From Candidatus Nanohalalkaliarchaeum halalkaliphilum (GTDB lineage: Archaea > Nanohalarchaeota > Nanosalinia > Nanosalinales > Nanohalalkaliarchaeaceae), in assembly GCA_022729315.1 (NCBI GenBank), contig JALDAF010000003.1, forward strand, positions 1-41,719: a stretch of DNA of 41,719 nt. Reading direction: 5' to 3'. Shown here one piece after another: positions 15,924 through 23,671 of this stretch; the first letter of the stretch is position 1; each line of letters begins with the position of its first letter. A model generated the notes under the pieces. That model was not told the DNA's origin. It did no database searches and saw only the letters and a list, made by a program, of their open reading frames with translations. Made by a program: the position numbers and the translations under genes.

Positions 15924-16796
15924 ATGAACATCGGAATAGCAGGTACGGACCGACAGCAGGAAGAGGACTGGATCATGGACGAAATCACGGAACGCGGCCA
16001 CGATGCCGTGTTCATCGATCCGTCAGACGTGTCATACGTCCTGTCGGACGGCGATCTCGACATCCGGTACAGCGGCAACTCGTTAAACGATCTGGACGTG
16101 GTGTTCGTCCGCCGTACCCGGTTCGACCTGGAGGCCAGTCGCGACCTGGTTGCGGCACTGGACACGATCGGTGTTCGCACCATCGAACGGAAGGACGTGT
16201 TCTACAACCCATTATCCAAGTTCATCAGCCTCCTCAGCTTTGTTGATACCGAGATCGATGCTATCGCCATCCCATCAACAGGGATCGCGAAATGCCGGGA
16301 GGATGCGGGGCAGATCGCGGACAGAATCGGCTACCCGCTTATCACGAAACCGATCGCCGGCCGGGAAGGAGAAGGCGTCCAGCGGATCGACGACGCTGCA
16401 GAACTTGACACCGTGCTGGCCGATGCTGCGTTCCCGATGCTGCTCCAGGAGTTCCTGGATGTTGAGGAAGAGTACCGCATCCTTGTCGTTGGTGACACGG
16501 CACTGGGCGCGGTGACGAAGGAACCGATCGAGGGGGACGATGATTCCGTGGCCCGGAACTTCGCGCAGGGGGCCGAGTTCAATCCTGCGGACGTCGACCA
16601 CCTGTTCGAACCGGCCGTTCAGATCGCGCAGGCCATGAACATCGAACTCGCCGGTGTAGATATCGTCAAGACCACGGACGGTGACTACTACGAGATCGAA
16701 TGCAACCGCTGCCCACAGTTCAAGGGATTCACGCAGGCACACGAGGATGTGGACGTTCCCGCGCACATCGTGGATTACATCGAGGAACAGGTGTAA
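15924..16796 (+). CDS. RimK-like ATP-grasp ligase (2)
   Basis: 290 residues, from ATG after GAGGAGGACACC. Catalytic features are present: Lys99, Lys142 in YPLITKPIAGREGEGVQ with glycine-rich loop, LQEFLDVEEEYRILVVGD, Asp246 in AGVDIV, and Glu259/Asn261 in YEIECNRCP. It is diverged from paralogues 1 and 3, so probably a different acceptor. Divergent from the DUF1704 gene with a shared promoter, hence likely co-regulated. The downstream Vms1-like gene has its own TATA box. Reaction: ATP-dependent amide bond formation; substrates unknown. Confidence 0.88.
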   Translation: MNIGIAGTDRQQEEDWIMDEITERGHDAVFIDPSDVSYVLSDGDLDIRYSGNSLNDLDVVFVRRTRFDLEASRDLVAALDTIGVRTIERKDVFYNPLSKFISLLSFVDTEIDAIAIPSTGIAKCREDAGQIADRIGYPLITKPIAGREGEGVQRIDDAAELDTVLADAAFPMLLQEFLDVEEEYRILVVGDTALGAVTKEPIEGDDDSVARNFAQGAEFNPADVDHLFEPAVQIAQAMNIELAGVDIVKTTDGDYYEIECNRCPQFKGFTQAHEDVDVPAHIVDYIEEQV

Positions 16797-16858
16797 GGCG
16801 GCCGGTGGGAGACATAACTTCTTACAGTTATTTAAGTCTGAACGGGCGAGTTGCATCC

Positions 16859-17689
16859 ATGGATCTGTTCGGGAAGAAGGCACAGCAGGAGCTTGAATCA
16901 CTCAAGGAAGAGCTGGCCGAAACACAGAAGGCGCTGGAAGAGACCGAACAGGCACTGGAACGGTACCGATCAAAGTTCCGGAACGCCGAGACGGAGAAAC
17001 AGGAGGCACACAAGGATCGGAAGGACGCCGAGCAACGCCTCCAGAACCTGAAACAGTCCATCGACTCCGCCGCGGACAACGTGCGTGACACGCTTCCACT
17101 CCAGGACCTGGAACATGTACTGTCCAGCCTCGAGGATATCGAGTTTATGACGGCGCACGCCTACACCGCCTACCTTCCACCGCAACATGCGGTGTTCGCT
17201 GATGACACGGACGGTGGAGAAATCATCTTCTTTGATCCGTACACGACCGGGGTCGTACTGTATCCGCCGGTACCGGTGAAACTGGAGCAGACCAGTGCAC
17301 GCACATTCCAGACCGGACAGCTGGAGACATTGTTGAACGGCACCTACCTGTACGTCCACCTGTCCGAAGACGGTTCTGGCGCGGCCATCATCCAGGAACA
17401 GGACGTGACCGACCACGTCCTACAGCCCGATGCAGCGGTGGACAGCCTGATCGAGGAACTTGAGAATCTGCAGGTTCAGGACTGCCAGCACATCCTCGTG
17501 ACCGGTGACGACGAACCGGTCACAAGATTTACCGAACAGCTCGATCAGCCGGTGAACCTGGCCACATCAAAGCTGTTGAGTGTTAACCGGAAGACAGATC
17601 TGAAGCAGGCGTTCACCTCAGCGTTCACGGTAGAGTGCCGCCGACTCACGGATGAGGATATCGAACAGATCAAGGAAAACGTGTTCTGA
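16859..17689 (+). CDS. Vms1/ANKZF1-like (VLRF1) protein lacking the catalytic loop
   Basis: 276 residues, MDLFGKKAQQELE start, 23-31 bases after TTATTTAAG and leaderless. Residues 5-75 are a coiled coil, followed by an alpha/beta region resembling the haloarchaeal Vms1/Ankzf1 family (eRF1-like fold that hydrolyses peptidyl-tRNA on stalled ribosomes): a mid block TAHAYTAYLPPQHAVF and a C-terminal block HILVTGDDEPVTRFTEQL...LKQAFTSAFTVECRRL align by eye. The GGFSxxRF-type catalytic segment seen in active homologues is absent (replaced by TDHVLQPDAAVDSLI). It may bind ribosomes or tRNA without cleaving. Convergent with ATP-grasp 3, three bases apart. Family call is moderate. Confidence 0.6.
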   Translation: MDLFGKKAQQELESLKEELAETQKALEETEQALERYRSKFRNAETEKQEAHKDRKDAEQRLQNLKQSIDSAADNVRDTLPLQDLEHVLSSLEDIEFMTAHAYTAYLPPQHAVFADDTDGGEIIFFDPYTTGVVLYPPVPVKLEQTSARTFQTGQLETLLNGTYLYVHLSEDGSGAAIIQEQDVTDHVLQPDAAVDSLIEELENLQVQDCQHILVTGDDEPVTRFTEQLDQPVNLATSKLLSVNRKTDLKQAFTSAFTVECRRLTDEDIEQIKENVF

Positions 17690-17692
17690 CGG

Positions 17693-18586
17693 TTACAGTC
17701 CTTTCTGGCTTTCGCGTTCCATGACTTTTTCGTGCATGTACTGCATCATCACGTCGGGAACGTTGACGTCGATCATGTCCTGAAGTTCCTTGGAGATGCC
17801 GGGGGACATGTTGGCTTCGACGATGTACGGTCCGTCGTCGGATTCGATGATGTCGACGCCGCAGATGTCGAACCCGAGGAGTCGTGCTGCCTTCAGTGCG
17901 GCCTCCCGTGTTTCTTCGGATGCGTCGTATGGGACGCGGTTGCCGCCCGTTGAGATATTGGACCGCCATTCCTCGTCGTCTGCGACCCGCTTGTAGCAGA
18001 ATGTGTCGTCGCCGACAACGATCACGCGGACATCCTCTCCTGGGTTTTCAACGTACTGCTGGAGGCAGATATCCTGTTCGAACAGGGACATGGTGTCGAT
18101 CAAGGGACTGAGGTCTGAGCGGTTCGAGGACCGCATCACGCCTTTGCCGCCGTAGCCTGAGATGAGTTTGATGACGACCGGGTATCCGTACTCTTCTGCT
18201 GCCCGTTCCGTTTCCTCCGTGGACAGCAGGTAGGCGGAGCGCGGGATGTTGAGCCCGCCCTCGGATAGGACCTTGACCGAGTAGAACTTGTTGTTGGCCA
18301 GTGTCAGCGAGTCAGAGTCCAGTTGGGTGTAGACCCCGTTCCGTATCAGGATCTCGGGCAGGTATTCGCCGAACAGCATGTCATCGTCGAAGAACCGGAT
18401 GAATGCCGCGTCGAACGTGGAAAGATCCGTGTTCTTATACATCGGCTTGAGTCCGTCGTCGTACACGATCTTGATACCGTCGACGGGAACTGCCATCACG
18501 TGGTCAAAGTAGTGCTGTGCTGCTTCGATGAACAGGTTGTGTTCCGTCGATTCTTTGCCATACAGGATCACGATGTCGAGGTCCAT
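17693..18586 (-). CDS. RimK-like ATP-grasp ligase (3)
   Basis: 297 residues, MDLDIVILYGKESTEHNLF start. A close paralogue of ATP-grasp 1. Intact: Lys100, Lys140 in YPVVIKLISGYGGKGVM, LQQYVENPGEDVRVIVVGDD, Asp245 in CGVDII, and Glu257/Asn259 in IVEANMSPG. It follows ATP-grasp 4 by 12 bases in the MscS operon. The pair 1 and 3 have nearly the same ligand set but different partners: DUF1704 for one, a pseudo-ligase and an ion channel for the other. Suggests duplication with change of acceptor (inference). Confidence 0.88.
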   Translation of the reverse strand: MDLDIVILYGKESTEHNLFIEAAQHYFDHVMAVPVDGIKIVYDDGLKPMYKNTDLSTFDAAFIRFFDDDMLFGEYLPEILIRNGVYTQLDSDSLTLANNKFYSVKVLSEGGLNIPRSAYLLSTEETERAAEEYGYPVVIKLISGYGGKGVMRSSNRSDLSPLIDTMSLFEQDICLQQYVENPGEDVRVIVVGDDTFCYKRVADDEEWRSNISTGGNRVPYDASEETREAALKAARLLGFDICGVDIIESDDGPYIVEANMSPGISKELQDMIDVNVPDVMMQYMHEKVMERESQKGL

Positions 18587-18598
18587 GATGTAGCACGT

Positions 18599-19408
18599 TC
18601 ACGCCTTCAGATAACCGGCGACTTTTTCGTACATGTTTTTTCCACTGACTGATGTGAACCGTTCCAGGTCCGGGTCGAGGTAGGCTTCGACCACCTTCCC
18701 GTCCACGAGGCGGACCCGGCAGATGTCTGCTCCGATCGCCTTCACCGTCTGTTCTACAACCTCTTCCAGGTCGGAGGATATTGTGTGGTAGGTTTCCTTG
18801 ACCTGGTCTGCACGGAGCCGCCAGCTGTCCCCCTCCAGTTTGAGTGAGACGATATCTCCGTCAACGTACAGGCAGTCGAACGTGTCACCTTCCACGAACT
18901 CCTGCAGTATCAATACGTGCTTGCCGTGGTCCATGTGCTCCACGAAGGAACGAAGCTCTTCATCGGATTCCAGCAGTGTCATGTCCCGCCGAACAAATCC
19001 TTCAAACTTTTTGCCGACCATCGGGAACGCGATGTGATCCTCGATCCCGGACACGCCTTTCTCCGTGGACACAACTGCGGTCGCCGGGATCGGTACGTTA
19101 CGCTCCTCCAGGACCTGTGGCAGATAGTTCTTTTTGGCAAGGATAAAGAACGTGGCCGCATCGATATTTGTCGTGATATCCTTCTCCAGCAACACTTCAA
19201 GGAATACCCGGGAGAAGATCGCGGTCTTCGGCCGGGGATCCATGTATAACGCATCGTAATCATCGATAGATTCGCCTTCCACCAGGACCTGTTCTCCGTT
19301 TCCTGCATCGATCCGGACGCTGGCGATCGATTTCGTGGTGACCTCGTCGAAATAATCCTCAAACTGCTCTGCAAACGTGTCATTGTCCGTTATCATCAGT
19401 AAATTCAT
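18599..19408 (-). CDS. RimK-like ATP-grasp protein (4), probably inactive
   Basis: 269 residues from ATG 19408 (MNLLMITDNDTFAEQ); a GTG at 19423 is the alternative. The ATP-binding lysine is kept (Lys133 in FPMVGKKFEGF) but the glycine-rich loop is lost, the Asp of the GVDII block is Arg (CRVRLV), and the metal-binding Asn is Tyr (VVEAYLDPD; Glu241 remains). Two of three metal ligands are gone, so it is likely a pseudo-enzyme, scaffold or regulatory partner of ATP-grasp 3. The reading frame overlaps the end of the MscS gene by 29 bases, so translation is coupled. Confidence 0.78.
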   Translation of the reverse strand: MNLLMITDNDTFAEQFEDYFDEVTTKSIASVRIDAGNGEQVLVEGESIDDYDALYMDPRPKTAIFSRVFLEVLLEKDITTNIDAATFFILAKKNYLPQVLEERNVPIPATAVVSTEKGVSGIEDHIAFPMVGKKFEGFVRRDMTLLESDEELRSFVEHMDHGKHVLILQEFVEGDTFDCLYVDGDIVSLKLEGDSWRLRADQVKETYHTISSDLEEVVEQTVKAIGADICRVRLVDGKVVEAYLDPDLERFTSVSGKNMYEKVAGYLKA

Positions 19409-20966
19409 CGAGTTGCTTGTCACCTCCGTCGCCGTTGCCGTTCCGTTCGTCTGGTGCCCACATCCGTGTTACAGCGCCTTCTTCCCGCCAGTTCTCGGTG
19501 AAGTCCTCCACCGAATCAGGGATGATGTGTTTGAGGACGCGGCCGCTGCGCAGGATCTTACTTAACTGCATTTCTAAGCTTTTGCTTAATTGCTGGTACA
19601 GGGAGATGCTGGAATAAGTAAGATCGTTCTTGATCCGCCAGAATGCGGTGGTTCCACGTGGCGCAAGCACGAGGTAGCCGCCGTTATCTTGCGCCATCAT
19701 TGCACGACTCATTTCCGCCCTGTCAACGTAGTATACGCCGCCAGAGGAGTTGCTGGGATCGACCACGAGGATCTCCTCGCCCTCAACGCCAACGCAGAGC
19801 ACGTAGCTGTCTGCATCTGAACCGGGGAACAGCAGGGACTTATCGAAGTATGGGATAAGCAGTGCGCCGTTATTGAACCATATCTTGAACTCGTCCGCCA
19901 CGTCCGTGATCTTATCCTGTTCCACGAACGCGGTACGCACCTCTTTCTGCGTCAGTTTCTCGATAACCTCGCCCAGCGCCTCCGGTTCAGGTGGTTCTTC
20001 CACGTTTTCGCTGATATCGCCCTGTGTCACGTCGAATCCGAAGATGTTCAGCGCCATCTCCGTGGAGGCCGGTCCCTGCCGTGGGGTGGTACCCCCGACG
20101 AAGAAATCCTTGATATCTTCCAGTGTCTCGATCTCTGCCTTGACGCGTTTGAACAGGATATCCTTGCTCATAAGCTCCTTGTTCGGTGACAGCATGAAGT
20201 AGCCGCTGTCCGTTGCCACCGTTGTACTGAACGTGGAGATGTCACGGACCTCGCCGGATTCCTCGCCAAGCCTGATGCGTTTCCCGGGCTCCAGCACATC
20301 CGCACCCCGAAGATAGATGCCGGCAGCATAGTTCTGGATCAGATCCTTGAACCCGAAGAACCCGAGTGCGGCCAGGAGCAGGATAACGCCCCAGGTTGCC
20401 GCCGTCAGTGTAATATCGATAACATCCGTTGTGAACAGCCCGAGGTGTGCGATCGCGATCTGGACGACAACCAGGTACAGCAGGAACTTGACACCGGTCA
20501 GGAACGCATCAAGGAACTTCGGTGACATGCCAATAGTCTCCACCTGTCCCCGTAACTCCAGGTTATTGATGAAGGAGCGTACGCCGACCATCAGCCCCTT
20601 CACCAGTATCACACCGAGTACAAACAGGAGGACAGCGGTCGTGAATGTTGCTACCTGGTCTGTCAGCCCCTCGAACTGGGCAAGTATCCGGGCGTTGATC
20701 GTAACCAGGGATAGGACAAGGGTGATAACGATGATCAGGTACTGCACGAGTTTGTCCGGTGACCGCTGCCGTTCACGCAGCTTATCGATATGTTCCTCTG
20801 CCTGTTTCACCCGGTTCTCCCACATCTTTTGGGTGAGACTGGCTGCGATCCGTGCCAGCAGCAGCCCCACGATAAGTATAACAAGTGCAAGGAGGACCCG
20901 GGCACCCGGACTTTGCTGTAGTGAACTCAGGGCAGCAGCCCCGAGGGCAGAAGTTGAGAGTGGCAT
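19380..20966 (-). CDS. MscS-family mechanosensitive channel with C-terminal C39-peptidase-like domain
   Basis: 528 residues. N-terminal transmembrane helices (about 22-40, 75-95, 108-130, 155-180, 185-205), then the pore helix/beta domain (GFFGFKDLIQNYAAGIYLRG, EPGKRIRLGEESGEVRDIS, SPNKELMSKDIL). Residues about 330-470 resemble a bacteriocin-type C39 cysteine peptidase fold: WFNNGALLIPYF, SYVLCVGVEGEEILVVDPS and a GGVYYVDRAEMS block, but the usual His before the Y-V-G motif is Asp-Ser and no catalytic Cys is evident. A C-terminal charged tail follows. TATA box near 20995-21005; first gene of an operon with two ATP-grasp genes. Confidence 0.82.
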   Translation of the reverse strand: MPLSTSALGAAALSSLQQSPGARVLLALVILIVGLLLARIAASLTQKMWENRVKQAEEHIDKLRERQRSPDKLVQYLIIVITLVLSLVTINARILAQFEGLTDQVATFTTAVLLFVLGVILVKGLMVGVRSFINNLELRGQVETIGMSPKFLDAFLTGVKFLLYLVVVQIAIAHLGLFTTDVIDITLTAATWGVILLLAALGFFGFKDLIQNYAAGIYLRGADVLEPGKRIRLGEESGEVRDISTFSTTVATDSGYFMLSPNKELMSKDILFKRVKAEIETLEDIKDFFVGGTTPRQGPASTEMALNIFGFDVTQGDISENVEEPPEPEALGEVIEKLTQKEVRTAFVEQDKITDVADEFKIWFNNGALLIPYFDKSLLFPGSDADSYVLCVGVEGEEILVVDPSNSSGGVYYVDRAEMSRAMMAQDNGGYLVLAPRGTTAFWRIKNDLTYSSISLYQQLSKSLEMQLSKILRSGRVLKHIIPDSVEDFTENWREEGAVTRMWAPDERNGNGDGGDKQLDEFTDDNGQ

Positions 20967-21020
20967 GATACCGTAATCCTTGTTATCCCCGGTGTCTTTA
21001 TATAATTAACCCGTTTCAAA

Positions 21021-22226
21021 TCAGTCTCTAACGCGTCCTCCGCCGATTAAACGCCACCGAGAGGCGAATCTGCGGGATATTGCGACGCGATCTCCTTCTT
21101 CGGCGCATACCGGGAGCTTGAGATCGACTGTTATCGGGTTTCCAGCGGTTGTTACGACGCCAGATGTTTTCCCGGTTCCTGTTGTCAGCAGGAGCGGTTC
21201 GTTCTCCTTGATGTTCTGTATTTCGTCAGCATCTTCGCTGCCAACCGCACGGTCCATCAGGTCCACGTCGATCGTCAACTGGTTCCGTACCGATGGCACC
21301 TTTCCTTTCAGACCGAGGGTGTTCCCTGCCAGATTATCGGACTTGGTGAGTGCCGGGTCAAGATCAGTTTCTATCCCCAGAAGCCCGCCAGGCCGTCCCT
21401 GATCCACCTGCCTGTTACCGTGGATCACGCTCTTCACGGTCGTTTCCAGCGTCTTCCATTTTCCGTCGTCCTGGTAGCCGGGACAGATTTCGATAGTGTC
21501 CCCCACTTCGATCGTTCCACGCTGCAGGCTGCCGCCGACAACACCGCCCCGTAGATCCTTTGGCGGTGTGCCCGGCTTGTTCACATCGAATGAGCGTGCG
21601 ATCAGCATCTTCGGGTCTGCATCCGCGTCACGTTCCGGTGTGGGGATTGTATCCTCAATCGTCTGCAACAGTACATCGATATTTGTCTCGTGCTGTGCGG
21701 AGATAGGGATGATCGGGGCATCCTCCGCGATGCTTCCCTGTAAGAAGTCCTTGATCTGCCGGTAGTTCTCCGTTGCCGCTTCTTCATCAACGAGGTCTAT
21801 CTTGTTCTGTACGACGATGACGTTGTCGATCCCGACCTTGTCCAGTGCCGCAAGATGTTCGCGTGTCTGTGGCTGTGGAACCTCCTCGTTTGCCGCCACC
21901 ATCAGCAGTGCACCGTCCATGATCGCGGCGCCGGACAGCACGTTCGCCATCAGTGTTTCATGCCCCGGCGCATCCACGAGACTGATGCTGCGAACCGTCT
22001 CCGGTTCAGAACCGTCGCTGCAGCTATCTTTTACCGTGTATGTACCGTCGCTGCACTGTCGGACCGTAATATCTGCGTATCCGAGGCGGATGGTGATACC
22101 GCGCTTCAGTTCTTCGGAGTGTGTATCAGTCCATTTGCCGCTGAGCGCATTCGTGAGCGTTGTCTTTCCGTGGTCCACGTGCCCGACGAGACCGATATTT
22201 GCTTCAGGTAATGGGTCGTTGCTCAC
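21021..22226 (-). CDS. eif2g: Translation initiation factor aIF2 subunit gamma
   Basis: 401 residues. The GTPase carries initiator Met-tRNA to the small ribosomal subunit. G1 NIGLVGHVDHGKTT, switch I RGITIRLGYAD, DAPGHE, VQNKIDLV, and SAQHETNID are canonical, followed by the beta-barrel domains, ending GGGRVRD. The zinc knuckle inserted after RLGYAD has only two cysteines (VRQC and DSC) instead of two CxxC pairs. GTG 22226 was chosen because the site GAGGTGA lies eight bases before it; a GTG at 22238 overlaps that site. The upstream gene is eS6, a common archaeal pairing. Confidence 0.94.
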   Translation of the reverse strand: MSNDPLPEANIGLVGHVDHGKTTLTNALSGKWTDTHSEELKRGITIRLGYADITVRQCSDGTYTVKDSCSDGSEPETVRSISLVDAPGHETLMANVLSGAAIMDGALLMVAANEEVPQPQTREHLAALDKVGIDNVIVVQNKIDLVDEEAATENYRQIKDFLQGSIAEDAPIIPISAQHETNIDVLLQTIEDTIPTPERDADADPKMLIARSFDVNKPGTPPKDLRGGVVGGSLQRGTIEVGDTIEICPGYQDDGKWKTLETTVKSVIHGNRQVDQGRPGGLLGIETDLDPALTKSDNLAGNTLGLKGKVPSVRNQLTIDVDLMDRAVGSEDADEIQNIKENEPLLLTTGTGKTSGVVTTAGNPITVDLKLPVCAEEGDRVAISRRFASRWRLIGGGRVRD

Positions 22227-22247
22227 GAACTGGGTCACCTCGAGACG

Positions 22248-22658
22248 TTACGCGTCCTCATCCGCGTCTTCGTCTTCCTCTCCGTCTTCGGAGGGGTTGA
22301 GAAGTTCGTCAACAGACGTGTTTCCTTCCTCGACGACCTTCAGGTTTAACTGCTCAATATCATCCGCAACGGTGTTGCCGCGCACGGTTTTCCGTTGCCG
22401 TTCGCCGTCTCGAACATCTGTTGCGCCAGTATCTTTCCCGATAAGTATGCGTTTCCGGCCGGTTCCCTGGATGGATTTGCGCATCGGGAAACCGTCCTGA
22501 TCGCTTCCTCCCGTGATTTCAAGGGTGTATCCGTCGAGGCCGACCATGGTTCCGTCCACCTCATCGCCGACCTGTTTCCCGGTTAATGCGTTTGCCTGCT
22601 GTTCATCCAGTTCGAACTGGTGTGAATCGCCGTCTGGTGTGCCGATAACTGCTTGCAT
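22248..22658 (-). CDS. rps6e: 30S ribosomal protein eS6
   Basis: 136 residues. Conserved start MQAVIGTPDGDSHQFELDE and the GTGRKRILIGKDTGATDVRDGERQRKTVRGNT core (by positions 65-98) identify archaeal/eukaryotic S6. The C-terminal 25 residues are very acidic, as in halophiles. It is read first in a two-gene operon with aIF2 gamma, 21 bases upstream of its start. A weak TATA-like sequence is about 27 bases before the ATG. Confidence 0.95.
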   Translation of the reverse strand: MQAVIGTPDGDSHQFELDEQQANALTGKQVGDEVDGTMVGLDGYTLEITGGSDQDGFPMRKSIQGTGRKRILIGKDTGATDVRDGERQRKTVRGNTVADDIEQLNLKVVEEGNTSVDELLNPSEDGEEDEDADEDA

Positions 22659-22803
22659 AGTGTATCACCGTGCTCAGTCGGCCCTTTACGTTTGCATGCA
22701 GGGCGTTCCAGAGCAGTAACGGTTTGCGCTCCAACCTTTTTAAATAGTGGTATCGGGGGAGAGGGTTCATCCTTTATTAACGAGGATGCCCAATCGCTGT
22801 TGT

Positions 22804-23670
22804 ATGGCCACAGGAATCGGGGAGGCGCTGGACAGTGCATGGGATGGACTGATGCAGGTAGTGACGTTCCAGGGAACTGCACACCCACAGTTGCTTGAGG
22901 TGGCGGTGATCGCTGTCGTCGGGTTTATCGGCGGACACATCCTGTCAGAGGTTATGTTGCGGCTTCTGCGGATGACCTCTCTGGATGAGATGGGTGTGAA
23001 GTCGGATGTGCAGCGGGCACTCCGCAAACTGAACTACCACGGAACGCTGTCCAGTCTTTTCGCGGATACGGTGCGGTGGGGTATCTATATCCTTACAGTG
23101 TTTGCGATCTTCCACCGGTTCGAAGCCGAATTCGTCACCCAGTACTCGAACATCGGCATGCTGTGGCTGTCTAACGTCGTTCTGGCGATGTTCATTTTCA
23201 TCATCGGAGCACTGTTGTCGGAGCGGATCGGTGGTATCGTCGTCCAGGTGTTCCGGGCCGGCCGTATTACGGGACTGGTAGACGAATCTAATGCAGAGGT
23301 CCCACTGTACCTGGTGGTGGGCCGTGCGGTGAAATACCTGGGATACCTTGTGACGATGGTTATCGTCCTGAGCTTCCTGGGGGTGGATGATGTGATCATC
23401 CATATCCTCGTGGCCGTGATTTCGTTGAGTGTCATGCTTGCGTTCCTGATCGCTGGAAGACACGTGTTTACCAATATCGCGGTCTCGATATATTTCCAGA
23501 TGTCCCACGTGTTCCGGGGCGGCGAACAGGTAACGATCGGGGAGTACAGCGGTGAGATAATGGGGGTGCGGCCGCTGTACACGAAGATCCGGTCACATGG
23601 ACAGATCTATTACGTGCCGAACACAAAGTTGATATCCGAGGTTATCGAATACAACGGTGAAGGAGAGTGA
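22804..23670 (+). CDS. Small MscS-family channel protein
   Basis: 288 residues, MATGIGEALDSAWDGLMQ start. ATG 22804 lies 28 bases after CTTTATTAA; the longer frame from 22747 has no site. Transmembrane helices at about 30-50, 85-108, 118-140, 166-190 and 195-220 and a short beta domain (FRGGEQVTIGEYSGEIMGVRPLYTKI) ending YYVPNTKLIS. It lacks the large C-terminal vestibule of classic MscS, as in short archaeal members. One base separates its stop from the trkH start, so the channel and the potassium transporter are translationally coupled: release and uptake in one unit (inference). Confidence 0.85.
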   Translation: MATGIGEALDSAWDGLMQVVTFQGTAHPQLLEVAVIAVVGFIGGHILSEVMLRLLRMTSLDEMGVKSDVQRALRKLNYHGTLSSLFADTVRWGIYILTVFAIFHRFEAEFVTQYSNIGMLWLSNVVLAMFIFIIGALLSERIGGIVVQVFRAGRITGLVDESNAEVPLYLVVGRAVKYLGYLVTMVIVLSFLGVDDVIIHILVAVISLSVMLAFLIAGRHVFTNIAVSIYFQMSHVFRGGEQVTIGEYSGEIMGVRPLYTKIRSHGQIYYVPNTKLISEVIEYNGEGE

Positions 23671-23671
23671 G

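Noticed and set aside
22248-22658. eS6 acidic tail as target of the RimK-like ligases
   Set aside because: Bacterial RimK modifies bS6, an unrelated protein; acidic tails are common in halophiles, so there is no support.
23085-23508. Minus-strand frames across the second MscS gene
   Set aside because: Shadows of a well-recognised membrane protein; no promoter or binding site.
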